From positions 620,001-684,000 of the forward strand of contig NZ_VBSB01000010.1 of assembly GCF_013337765.1 (NCBI RefSeq): DNA of 64,000 nucleotides, in the 5' to 3' direction. This DNA is from Mycolicibacterium sphagni (GTDB taxonomy: Bacteria > Actinomycetota > Actinomycetes > Mycobacteriales > Mycobacteriaceae). How positions within the stretch are numbered: position 1 is the first letter of the stretch; each line of letters begins with the position of its first letter. This document shows, piece by piece, positions 27,047 to 34,382 of this stretch. Below the pieces are notes generated by a model. The model saw only the letters and a program-made list of their open reading frames with translations, did not search any database and was not told the origin of the DNA. A program made the translations under genes and the position numbers.

Positions 27047-27080
27047 ATCGCGTGCTGGTGTCAATGCCCGACGCACGACA

Positions 27081-27117
27081 AGACCGCCCTCCCCCATGGA
27101 TTCGGGAAGGGCGGTCT
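27081..27117. terminator. Hairpin between convergent secreted-protein genes
   Basis: AGACCGCCCT (27081-27090) pairs with AGGGCGGTCT (27108-27117), and three more C-G pairs form inside. It lies 15 bases past the stop of the minus-strand gene, so it probably serves that gene. Confidence 0.6.
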
Positions 27118-27131
27118 GGCTTGGCGGCGGG

Positions 27132-27377
27132 CTAGACGCCTGGCTGGTGGAAGTTGGCGGCCGCCTTGGGATCCAGCAGCGACGGGTGGTGCCGGTGCCA
27201 CCAGTAACCGGGGCTGGCTTCCGCGGCGGGAGTGGCGTGCGTCTGCGGGGTGGCGACGATGCCCGAGTGCGGCGCGGTCTCGGCTGCGCTGGCGGCGCCG
27301 GCCAGTCCGAGCGCTCCGCCGATGATGCCTGCGGACAGGATCGGCAGTGCCAGATAACGGGCGATGGTGTTCTTCAT
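27132..27377 (-). CDS. Small secreted protein with aromatic/His patch
   Basis: 81 residues. Signal peptide KNTIARYLALPILSAGIIGGALGLAGAASAAE, then a short mature part of about 48 residues with THATPAAEASPGYWWHRHHPSLLDP. ATG 27377 is supported by AGGAG about 7 bases upstream. The WWHRHH patch might bind metal or heme, but this is speculative. Its promoter region is shared with the divergent two-component system, whose palindrome lies between them. Confidence 0.65.
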   Translation of the reverse strand: MKNTIARYLALPILSAGIIGGALGLAGAASAAETAPHSGIVATPQTHATPAAEASPGYWWHRHHPSLLDPKAAANFHQPGV

Positions 27378-27488
27378 TGAATTCTCCTGTGTGAGTGGTT
27401 GTTTCGGCTTGTTTCGGCCTTGAGACAACTATCGGCGCGGGGCACGGCCCGGTCTGTCGCGCAAAAGCACGTACGGGGGGATGAAGGT

Positions 27489-27512
27489 GGTGTCGTCCGT
27501 TCGGACGACACC
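27489..27512. promoter_or_regulatory. Perfect palindrome before the NarL-type two-component operon
   Basis: GGTGTCGTCCG and CGGACGACACC form a perfect 11+11 inverted repeat around TT. It ends 26 bp before the kinase start. Its 20-nt core agrees at 18 of 20 positions with 29508-29527 before the aquaporin gene, so it is a good candidate for the response-regulator binding site. Confidence 0.7.
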
Positions 27513-27538
27513 GGCGCCGGGCTGGTTACACTCCCGGT

Positions 27539-28819
27539 GTGCGCGCACACGGCAGCCTGCCGAAGCGGCCAGGTCGCTTCTGGGTGAGCCTGGTCGTCCC
27601 GCCCATGCCCGCCGACGTCGGGACCAGCGAGGCGGTCCGGGCGATCTTCTTCAAATTCGAGAACCAGGCGCAGCGGCTGCGGGCGATCCTGCGGCTGCTT
27701 CTGGTGGCCGTCATGGTGTTGGCCGTCGTCGCCTCGACACCGCGTTCGTCGTGGCCCGCGCAACTCTCCTTGGTGGCTGGATACGCCGTGCTGGCAGCGC
27801 TGGCCGCCTGGGTTCGGCTGCAACAGCATCCGCGCACCGCCCGGCTGCGAGCGCTCGAGCCGATGATGCCGATCGACATCGCGGCGATCTGCGTCCTGCA
27901 ACTGCTGTCCCCCGGCAGCTACCTGATGCTCGGCCTGCTGGCGTTCCTGCCGTTCTTCATCGCCACCCAGGCCGGCCAACGGGCGGCGGTCATGTCGGTG
28001 GCCGCGATCGTCGGCGCAGCCGTCGCCGTGCTGGCCGACCCGGTGTTCCGTCGGCAGATGTCCGCACCGGAGATCGCAGCACTACTGGTGATGCTCGCGC
28101 TGCTGTGCCTGTGTTCGTACACGGTGTCGCGGGTGCAGCAGCGCCGGCTGGCCAGCATCGCCGAGCTCACCGCCAGCCGGGCAATGCTGCTGAACGATGT
28201 CATGACCGCCGAGGAGCGGGAGCGCCGGCGCGTCGCCGAAGCCCTGCACGACGGTCCCCTGCAGACCTTGTTGGCTGCGCGCCAGGACCTGCGCGATGCG
28301 ATCCGCCCCAATCCCGACCTGACCGGGGTGGCGCGAGCCAGCGAGTTGCTCACCGAGGTGGCTCGCGAGCTGCGCCAGACCACCCGCGAGCTGCATCCCT
28401 CGGTGCTCGAAGAAGGCGGACTGGAACACGCCGTTCGGGGATTGCTCGATGCGTTCGCCGAACGCAGCGGGGCGGCCGTCGAATGCTCGATCGACTATCC
28501 GCATTCACACGCCGAGGACGCGACGGTGTACGGCGTCGTCCGCGAGTTGCTCACCAACGTGGCCCGGCACGCCAACGCCACCCGGGTGTGGCTGACCCTG
28601 CGCGACGACGGCGACGCGGTGACATTCGAGGTCCGCGACGACGGTGTCGGTATCGATCCGGCGGTGGTCTCCAGGCGCGTCGCCGAGGGCCACATCGGTC
28701 TGGCGTCACAGCGGTCTCGTATCGAATCACTCCGGGGCACTTGGGAATTCCGGCCCGTCGAGCAGGGCACGTCCGTGCGGGTCCGGTTGCCGCTACGCGA
28801 TCACCAGGAGGTGCGGTGA
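27539..28819 (+). CDS. NarL-class sensor histidine kinase
   Basis: 426 residues. The N-terminal half has about six hydrophobic helices (residues 47-200) with almost no extracytoplasmic loop, so the signal is likely sensed in or near the membrane. Then comes a HisKA_3 dimerisation domain with ERERRRVAEALHDGPLQTLLAARQ, where the His is phosphorylated, and an ATPase domain with VVRELLTNVARHANAT (N box) and VRDDGVGIDP (G box). The GTG start at 27539 fits the available upstream region. It overlaps the response regulator start by 4 bp. Confidence 0.88.
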   Translation: MRAHGSLPKRPGRFWVSLVVPPMPADVGTSEAVRAIFFKFENQAQRLRAILRLLLVAVMVLAVVASTPRSSWPAQLSLVAGYAVLAALAAWVRLQQHPRTARLRALEPMMPIDIAAICVLQLLSPGSYLMLGLLAFLPFFIATQAGQRAAVMSVAAIVGAAVAVLADPVFRRQMSAPEIAALLVMLALLCLCSYTVSRVQQRRLASIAELTASRAMLLNDVMTAEERERRRVAEALHDGPLQTLLAARQDLRDAIRPNPDLTGVARASELLTEVARELRQTTRELHPSVLEEGGLEHAVRGLLDAFAERSGAAVECSIDYPHSHAEDATVYGVVRELLTNVARHANATRVWLTLRDDGDAVTFEVRDDGVGIDPAVVSRRVAEGHIGLASQRSRIESLRGTWEFRPVEQGTSVRVRLPLRDHQEVR

Positions 28820-29463
28820 GCAGTTCAGAACGGCGCGTGCGAGTGGTGGTCGGCGACGATCACCCCGTCTATCGCGAGGGGATTGTGCGAGCACTGAACA
28901 ACAGCGGCCGCACCGAGGTCGTCGAGGCGGTCGCCGACGGGCAGGCGGCGCTGGCCGCGATCCACCAGCACCGGCCCGATGTCGCACTGCTGGACTACAA
29001 GATGCCGGGCCTCGACGGCATCTCGGTGGCCCACGCGGTGACGCGCGACGGTCTGCCGACCCGAGTGCTGCTGCTGTCGGCGACCACCGACGGCCCAGTC
29101 GTGTACCGCGCTATTCAGGACGGCGCCGCGGGTTATCTGTCCAAGGAGGCCGACCGCGACGAGATCGTGGCCGCGGTGGTGGCCTGCGCCCGCGGCGAGA
29201 AGGTGCTGCCACCGGAGCTGGTCACCAGCCTCGCCACCCAGGTGCACCGGCAGGCCCAGTACCAGGGCCCGGTGCTCAGCGAGCGGGAGCACGAGATCCT
29301 GCGCCTGATCGCCGACGGCAAGACCGTGCCGCAGATGGCCACGGACCTCTTCCTCGCCCAGACCACGATCAAGACCCACATTCGACGGCTCTACGAGAAG
29401 CTCGGGGTGTCCGACCGCGGTGCGGCGGTGGCCTACGCGATGCGCAATCAGCTGCTCGAATAG
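28816..29463 (+). CDS. NarL/LuxR-type response regulator
   Basis: 215 residues. Receiver domain with VVVGDDHPVYREG, phospho-acceptor Asp in VALLDYKMPGLDG and the conserved Lys in GYLSKEADRDE; LuxR-type HTH LSEREHEILRLIADGKTVPQMATDLFLAQTTIKTHIRRLYEKLGV near the C-terminus. The GTG at 28816 overlaps the kinase stop (GTGA). LuxR-type regulators bind short inverted repeats as dimers, which fits the palindromes upstream of this operon and of the following aquaporin gene. Confidence 0.9.
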   Translation: MSSSERRVRVVVGDDHPVYREGIVRALNNSGRTEVVEAVADGQAALAAIHQHRPDVALLDYKMPGLDGISVAHAVTRDGLPTRVLLLSATTDGPVVYRAIQDGAAGYLSKEADRDEIVAAVVACARGEKVLPPELVTSLATQVHRQAQYQGPVLSEREHEILRLIADGKTVPQMATDLFLAQTTIKTHIRRLYEKLGVSDRGAAVAYAMRNQLLE

Positions 29464-29502
29464 GCGTGGTGCGGCGGGCAGGAGCGAAGCGACTCGGGGA
29501 TC

Positions 29503-29532
29503 ATCGCTGTCATCCATTCGGACGACAGCGAT
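29503..29532. promoter_or_regulatory. Second copy of the NarL-type palindrome, before the aquaporin gene
   Basis: ATCGCTGTC (29503-29511) and GACAGCGAT (29524-29532) are exact inverted repeats. The central 20-mer TGTCATCCATTCGGACGACA differs from the copy before the kinase gene at only two positions. It sits 64 bp before the aquaporin ATG. It could also act as a weak terminator of the two-component operon. Confidence 0.6.
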
Positions 29533-29596
29533 TCATCCGCTGGTTAGCGCGTTCGGGCGCTCCCAGCGACGAGTGCCGCGAATCAGGCTGATAGCC

Positions 29597-30271
29597 ATGA
29601 CAACAACACTTCGCACCCCCGCAATCACCCACCTGACTCACCGCGCCAAGTACGTCACCGAAGCCGTCGGGACGTTCGTTCTGGTGTTCACCATCGGAGC
29701 CAGCTCGCTGGCCGGCTCCCCGATCGCACCGGTGGCCATCGGCGCCGCGCTGATGGCGATGATCTACGCCGGCGGCCACATCTCCGGCGCGCACTACAAC
29801 CCGGCCGTCACGCTGGCTGTCCTGGTGCGCGGCCGCATCACCGCCCGTGAGGCAGTCGGCTACGTCGCCGCCCAGATCGTCGGCGGACTGGTCGCCGCTG
29901 CCGCCGTCACCGCGGTGGTGCCCGCCGGGCCGGCACAGGCCCTAGCCTTGTCCGGGCACGCGATGGTCGCGGCCGCGATCGCCGAGCTGGTGTTCACGTT
30001 CGTGCTCTGCTTTGTCGTGCTCAACGTCGCCACCAGCAAGGACCACCCGAACAACTCGTTCTACGGCCTGGCCATCGGCTTCACCGTCGCTGCCGGGGCC
30101 GTCGCGGTCGGCGCCATCTCCGGCGGAGTGTTCAACCCTGCGGTCGGGATCGCCGGTCTTGGCCTCGGGATGTTCACCGGCCCGGTCGTGTTCGTCTACC
30201 TGATCGTGCAGCTCGTCGCGGCAGCCGCTGCGGGCATGGCCTTCCGCTTCCTCAACCCCTCAGATAAGTAG
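29597..30271 (+). CDS. MIP-family aquaporin/channel
   Basis: 224 residues, six hydrophobic helices plus two half-helices with the paired NPA motifs HYNPAVT near residue 66 and VFNPAVG near residue 180. The short loops suggest a water channel or small-solute channel rather than a glycerol facilitator, but selectivity filter residues were not modelled. The upstream palindrome suggests control by the adjacent two-component system, which could then respond to osmotic or membrane stress. Followed by a 15-bp-stem terminator. Confidence 0.87.
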   Translation: MTTTLRTPAITHLTHRAKYVTEAVGTFVLVFTIGASSLAGSPIAPVAIGAALMAMIYAGGHISGAHYNPAVTLAVLVRGRITAREAVGYVAAQIVGGLVAAAAVTAVVPAGPAQALALSGHAMVAAAIAELVFTFVLCFVVLNVATSKDHPNNSFYGLAIGFTVAAGAVAVGAISGGVFNPAVGIAGLGLGMFTGPVVFVYLIVQLVAAAAAGMAFRFLNPSDK

Positions 30272-30289
30272 GAGCCAAGTATCCCCTTC

Positions 30290-30325
30290 GACGCCGAGCG
30301 TGACTCCAGGGTCACGCTCGGCGTC
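30290..30325. terminator. Perfect 15-bp hairpin after the aquaporin gene
   Basis: GACGCCGAGCGTGAC (30290-30304) pairs exactly with GTCACGCTCGGCGTC (30311-30325) around TCCAGG. It lies 18 bases past the aquaporin stop and just past the stop of the convergent NuoF-like gene, so it can end transcription from both sides. Confidence 0.75.
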
Positions 30326-30353
30326 CGGCGTCACGCTGGTGTCACGCTCGCGG
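30292..30353. repeat. Copy 2 of the 62-nt intergenic repeat
   Basis: Partner of 24160-24221. The element extends into the last codons of the NuoF-like gene (30331-30353), so the C-terminus of that protein appears to be encoded by repeat sequence. It contains three copies of the short word GTCACGCT. Confidence 0.55.
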
Positions 30354-31542
30354 CTTCGCAGCTCCGGTGACGATGGTGCTCGATGTCGGTAGCGAACGCG
30401 CCGAGAGCGCTGCGGATCATGCGGGCGGTCCCATCCGGATGCCGACACGATCCTCGGCCGTCGACCAGGCGCACCACCCTGCGTATCTCCTTGATCAGAC
30501 TGTCGTTGACCCGGGTATAGGCAAGGTCGTTGAGCAGCTGCTCCAGCCGAGGCAGGCCATTGCGGCACGGTCCGCATTGGCGAGCACTCTGCTCGGCGAG
30601 ATAGGTGGCGATCTCCGCCGTGCGCGCGAGCCCGCATTCGCCGACGCCGAGAGCGTGAATGACCCCGGCACCCGGGCTCGCCTTGAGTGCCGCCAACCCC
30701 GACCGCGACAATGCCATGCCAGCAAAGGCTTTCGCGGGAATCCAACTGCCGTGATAGCCACCGACAAGGATCGCGCGCACGGTGCGCGGGTCAGTGCCGC
30801 CATTGCGTTCGATCACGCTCGTGAGGAGCACACCGGTCGGAACCTCGGTGACATCGGTGTTGTTCAGCGCGCCGGACAACGTGATCAGCATGCTCCCGGG
30901 GTCAGCGTGATCGCCAAGCGACCGGAACCAGCGCGGCCCGAACCGAGCGATCAACGCGATATGAGCCAGTGTTTCAACGTTGTTCACCAGGGTGGGCCGT
31001 CCGCGAACCCCAGAGATCGCGGTCATGACGGTGCGGTCGCGCGGCAGCGCATGGCCACCCTCGATCCGCCTGATCACCGCGGACTCTTCTCCCGCGACAA
31101 ACCTGTCGGGAGCCTCGACGACGGTGACCTCATTGCGATCAAACCCGCCCGCGCGGCGCTCGTCGAGCGCCCGTGTCACCGCCGGCACGGCGGCTGAGTG
31201 CACATACAGGTAGATCGTGTCGGCCCCGACCGCCGCTGCGGCGGCGTCCAGGCCGTCCAACACCAGATGCGGTGCCCGGGTCAGCAGGACGGCATCCTTG
31301 CGGCTCAACGGTTCACCTTCGGCGCCATTGCCCACCACCACCGGCCTGGGCCCGGTGATCGCGGCGATCTTGCGGGCAGTCGGAAATCCGGCACCGCCAC
31401 GTCCCGACAAACCGGCCCGCTCGAGCGACGAGATCAGTTCCGGCCCAACGGCGTCGGGCAGCGGGCCGAACCGCAGATGGTGTTGTGCCAGATCGGGTCC
31501 CGGCGCGGCGAGCAGACGGGGAAGTTGCGGTGCCTCGGTCAT
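30331..31542 (-). CDS. NuoF-like NADH dehydrogenase flavoprotein with incomplete Fe-S motif
   Basis: 403 residues resembling complex I subunit F but outside any nuo operon. It has the FMN/NADH motif SGRGGAGFPTARK (residues 47-59), the middle SLBB-like region and the helical Fe-S domain. The normal CxxCxxC...C cluster motif reads SARQCGPCRNG (C323, C326) with the last Cys at C366: the first Cys is Ala. It should take hydride from NAD(P)H through FMN and pass electrons to the membrane partner. Start ATG 31542 overlaps the ferric-reductase-type gene by 4 bp. Confidence 0.8.
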   Translation of the reverse strand: MTEAPQLPRLLAAPGPDLAQHHLRFGPLPDAVGPELISSLERAGLSGRGGAGFPTARKIAAITGPRPVVVGNGAEGEPLSRKDAVLLTRAPHLVLDGLDAAAAAVGADTIYLYVHSAAVPAVTRALDERRAGGFDRNEVTVVEAPDRFVAGEESAVIRRIEGGHALPRDRTVMTAISGVRGRPTLVNNVETLAHIALIARFGPRWFRSLGDHADPGSMLITLSGALNNTDVTEVPTGVLLTSVIERNGGTDPRTVRAILVGGYHGSWIPAKAFAGMALSRSGLAALKASPGAGVIHALGVGECGLARTAEIATYLAEQSARQCGPCRNGLPRLEQLLNDLAYTRVNDSLIKEIRRVVRLVDGRGSCRHPDGTARMIRSALGAFATDIEHHRHRSCEAASVTPA

Positions 31543-32096
31543 GAGCGTCCGGCTTGCGCGTCGGCATACTCGGTGTAGCCGGCCCGCAGCCGCCACACCA
31601 GGACCACCGCCACGATCAGCGCACAACACCCGGCGAAAGTCAGGAACCAGCCGTGATCGGTGTCGGTTCCGTTCCCCAGCGCATGCCCCAGGGCGATGGG
31701 CCACAGCGCGTACGTCACCCAATGCACCACGCGGAAGACGCGCAACCCGATGCGCTGACGCAGCAGGCTCGTGACGATCACCACCAGGAGCACATCAAAG
31801 GCCAACGTGCCCAAGCCTTGCCACAGCGGTCGGTATGCGCCGAGGAACGGCACAACGAAGTCGACCAATCGCAGCTGCGCGTACGGGTCGAAGAACAGCA
31901 ACCCCATGTGCAGCAGCACCAACAGGGTTCCGGCCAGGGCCGCGAACCGGTGGACATCGGCGACCGCGAACCGCGGCAGCACGAACAACGGGCGGCCCGA
32001 CCGAGCGGCGATCCCCAACGCCAGCGAGACGGTCAGGAAGCCGAGCGCCGTGATGCCGGTGCCCCGGCCCAGGGCCCAGAGCGCCTCGCTGGTCAT
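31539..32096 (-). CDS. Ferric-reductase-like transmembrane heme protein
   Basis: 185 residues, about six hydrophobic helices. Two helices hold His pairs spaced as in bis-heme ferric reductases: H49 and H63 (VHRFAALAGTLLVLLH), H125 and H138 (VHWVTYALWPIALGH). There is no FAD/NADPH domain, so electrons must come from a partner, most simply the NuoF-like protein encoded next. The gene overlaps both neighbours by 4 bp, forming a tight three-gene operon. Likely moves electrons across the membrane; the final acceptor is unknown. Confidence 0.82.
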   Translation of the reverse strand: MTSEALWALGRGTGITALGFLTVSLALGIAARSGRPLFVLPRFAVADVHRFAALAGTLLVLLHMGLLFFDPYAQLRLVDFVVPFLGAYRPLWQGLGTLAFDVLLVVIVTSLLRQRIGLRVFRVVHWVTYALWPIALGHALGNGTDTDHGWFLTFAGCCALIVAVVLVWRLRAGYTEYADAQAGRS

Positions 32097-32584
32097 GAAC
32101 CGCGGGCGCGGGTGACGTGCGGGACGAAGACCGGAGAGCTGCTTCCCACCGACGGGGTGTGGCTGGTCCGGATGGGGAAGGCGGGCTGCGACGCGGGCGC
32201 CTGCGTCTGCTGCACGGGTGCCTGCTGCACGACGGTCTTCGGCGTGTATTGCGGCGCTGGCGTGTACCGAGGCGTGGTCGTCTCGACCGGCGCCTGTGTG
32301 ACGGGCTCCGGGGTGTACGTCGGTACCGGCTCAGGCGCCGGGGGAGCCGGCGGGGCCGGGACGTCGGTCGACGGCACCACCTCGGGTACCGGCGGGCCGT
32401 ACACGGCCGGGTCGGTAGCAGGATCGCCCGCGACGGAGTCGACGGCGGGGACGTCCACCGGGGCGGGCCTGAGGGTGTCGGCATAGGCAAGCGCCGATGC
32501 GCCGGCCACTCCGGCGACACCGATACCGGCCAGCGCCCATGACGCCACGGCGGCGCGCCGGAATCCCGAACGAGGTGAGTTCAT
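32093..32584 (-). CDS. Pro-rich anchored protein, first gene of the ferric-reductase operon
   Basis: 163 residues. An N-terminal hydrophobic segment (residues 8-35, RRAAVASWALAGIGVAGVAGASALAYAD) acts as anchor or signal; the remainder is very rich in Pro, Val, Gln and Thr with repeats such as PAPPAPPAPEPVP, TPAPQYTPKT and QQAPVQQTQAPA. It looks like an extended spacer across the cell wall. In related operons from other actinobacteria this position often holds an FMN-binding protein, but no such domain is visible. The start ATG lies 15 bp after a 25-nt box shared with 42931-42955. Confidence 0.65.
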   Translation of the reverse strand: MNSPRSGFRRAAVASWALAGIGVAGVAGASALAYADTLRPAPVDVPAVDSVAGDPATDPAVYGPPVPEVVPSTDVPAPPAPPAPEPVPTYTPEPVTQAPVETTTPRYTPAPQYTPKTVVQQAPVQQTQAPASQPAFPIRTSHTPSVGSSSPVFVPHVTRARGS

Positions 32585-32599
32585 GCCCAGATGTTGGCA

Positions 32600-32624
32600 G
32601 CCAGTTCTTACAGCCTTCAAAGAA
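32600..32624 (-). promoter_or_regulatory. Shared 25-nt box, copy A
   Basis: GCCAGTTCTTACAGC, two variable bases, TCAAAGAA. It is identical at 23 of 25 positions to 42931-42955. Both copies are in the same orientation and lie 15-16 bp before a minus-strand start codon. TTCTT and AAGAA form an inverted repeat. Likely the binding site of the OmpR-type regulator or a shared promoter. Confidence 0.65.
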
Positions 32625-32639
32625 CCGCAGTGGGCCTGC

Positions 32640-34382
32640 TCACAGCGAATCGTCGCGCAGCCGTCGGCTCAGCCCGCTGGCGCGTACCGCCCTGTGCGCC
32701 ACCGCGGCGCGTAACTGCTCGGCAGAGCCGATCACCCGCACCCTGGTCCTGGCCCGGGTGATCGCGGTATACAACAACTCGCGGGTCAACAGCCGGGAAT
32801 CGGCCGGCGGCAGCAGCACGGTGACCTCGGCGGCCTGGCTGCCCTGACTCTTGTGGATGGTCATCGCGTGCACGGTTTCGATATCGGCGAGCCGGCTGGT
32901 CATGAACTCCAGCGCCCCTTCGGCTCCGTCCATCACCGCGCGCAGCGCGCCGCCGCGCAGCACCGCAACCCCGATGTCACCGTTGTAGATGCCCAGCCCG
33001 TAGTCGTTCGCGGTGGCCAGAAATGGCCGGCCGACGTACCAGGACGCCCACAGCGGCATGTCGGTCGCCTCGGTCAACCAGCGTTCAACCTGACGGTTCC
33101 AGTAGGTTGCGCCGTAGGGACCGTGGCGATGCGCACACAGCAGCCGGTGCTCCTCCAGCGTCGCCAACGCCGCTTGGGCGTCGCCGAGTATCGCGGCCTC
33201 GCGCAGCCGCAGGGCATGGGGCACAACGATTCTGCGCAGGTGATCGGCCGGGTGGTCGCTGTCGATCCATTCGATGTGCTCACCGCCGGCGGCCAGCACT
33301 TCGAGGGCACGATCGCCTTCGCCAAGGCGGATCGCTGAGGCCAGTCGGCCGATCGACGCCCCGAATCGGTGGGACGTGACGAGCGTGGCGATCGGGGTGT
33401 TCCCCCGCGAACCCAGGCCTTCGACCAGGTCGGCCAGCACCGCCCCGGCTTCGACCGACGCCAGCTGGTCCGGGTCGCCGACGAGCAGGAGACGCGCCTG
33501 GAGGCGCACCGCTTCGACAAGTCGGGCCATCATCGTGAGCGACACCATCGACGTCTCGTCGACGACGATCACGTCGTGCGGCAGCCGGTTGCCGCGGTGA
33601 TGGCGGAACCGCGACGACGTGTCCGGGCGGCTGCCCAGTAACCGGTGCAGTGTGGTCGCCCGAAGCCCCCGCAGCCGGTCGCGGTCCGCGGACTCGAGTC
33701 CATCGACCTCGCGTTGGACCGCCTCCTGCAAGCGGGCGGCTGCCTTCCCCGTTGGTGCGGCCAGTGCGACCCGCAGGCGCGGCTTCCCGCCCAGCTCTGC
33801 CTGTTCGGCGAGCAGCGCCAGCAGTCTGGCCACGGTGGTGGTCTTGCCGGTGCCCGGACCGCCGGTGAGCACCGTCAACCCCTGCGACAGTGCGATCTCC
33901 GCGGCTCGTCGCTGCTCGTCGTAGCCCGCGGGGAAGAGCCGTTCGATGGCGGGCACCGCCCCAAGTGGTCGAACCGCGACCAGGCCCAGTACGTCCTGAG
34001 CGACCTGCCGCTCCTCGAGCCAGTACCGGTCCAGGTAGAGCAGATCTCCGTCGAGGTGTAGTACCGGGGGCGAACCCAGCAACGGGCTGGCCGTCACAGC
34101 ATCCTGCCACTCTTGCGGGACCGGCCATGGCAGATCGGGCCTCGCAATCTGATCCTGCAGAGCAGGCAGCGCCACGCACACCGAACCGCCGCGCACCGCG
34201 CGCACCACGAACGCGACCGCGAGCGCCACCCTGTCGTCGGATTCGCCGGCCATCGTCGTCAGCCGTTGCGCCACAAGCACATCGGCTGCCTCGATAACCT
34301 CGGCATCGTTGAAGATCCGCAGTAGCCCGCCAGCATGCTGAGCACGCCGCCAGCTCGCCGCGTCCACCACATCGACCGTCAT
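32640..34382 (-). CDS. recD: Exodeoxyribonuclease V alpha subunit RecD
   Basis: 580 residues, SF1B 5'-3' helicase of the RecBCD complex. Walker A GGPGTGKTTTVARL near residue 180, VIVVDETSMVSLTMMARL (Walker B), LLVGDPDQLASVEAGAVLADL and, near the C-terminus, TIHKSQGSQAAEVTVLLP and ELLYTAITRARTRVRVIG. Its start overlaps the recB stop by 4 bp. In mycobacteria RecBCD serves mainly in single-strand annealing, while AdnAB resects for recombination. The last 40 bp before the Pro-rich gene hold the shared box. Confidence 0.95.
   Translation of the reverse strand: MTVDVVDAASWRRAQHAGGLLRIFNDAEVIEAADVLVAQRLTTMAGESDDRVALAVAFVVRAVRGGSVCVALPALQDQIARPDLPWPVPQEWQDAVTASPLLGSPPVLHLDGDLLYLDRYWLEERQVAQDVLGLVAVRPLGAVPAIERLFPAGYDEQRRAAEIALSQGLTVLTGGPGTGKTTTVARLLALLAEQAELGGKPRLRVALAAPTGKAAARLQEAVQREVDGLESADRDRLRGLRATTLHRLLGSRPDTSSRFRHHRGNRLPHDVIVVDETSMVSLTMMARLVEAVRLQARLLLVGDPDQLASVEAGAVLADLVEGLGSRGNTPIATLVTSHRFGASIGRLASAIRLGEGDRALEVLAAGGEHIEWIDSDHPADHLRRIVVPHALRLREAAILGDAQAALATLEEHRLLCAHRHGPYGATYWNRQVERWLTEATDMPLWASWYVGRPFLATANDYGLGIYNGDIGVAVLRGGALRAVMDGAEGALEFMTSRLADIETVHAMTIHKSQGSQAAEVTVLLPPADSRLLTRELLYTAITRARTRVRVIGSAEQLRAAVAHRAVRASGLSRRLRDDSL

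Noticed and set aside
27481..28815. Upstream extension of the response regulator frame
   Set aside because: It runs through the kinase gene in another frame and is Arg/Pro/Gly-rich; GTG 28816 gives a complete regulator overlapping the kinase stop.
32093..32584. FMN-binding domain protein as ApbE client
   Set aside because: Position fits, but the sequence is Pro-rich with no FMN_bind motif.
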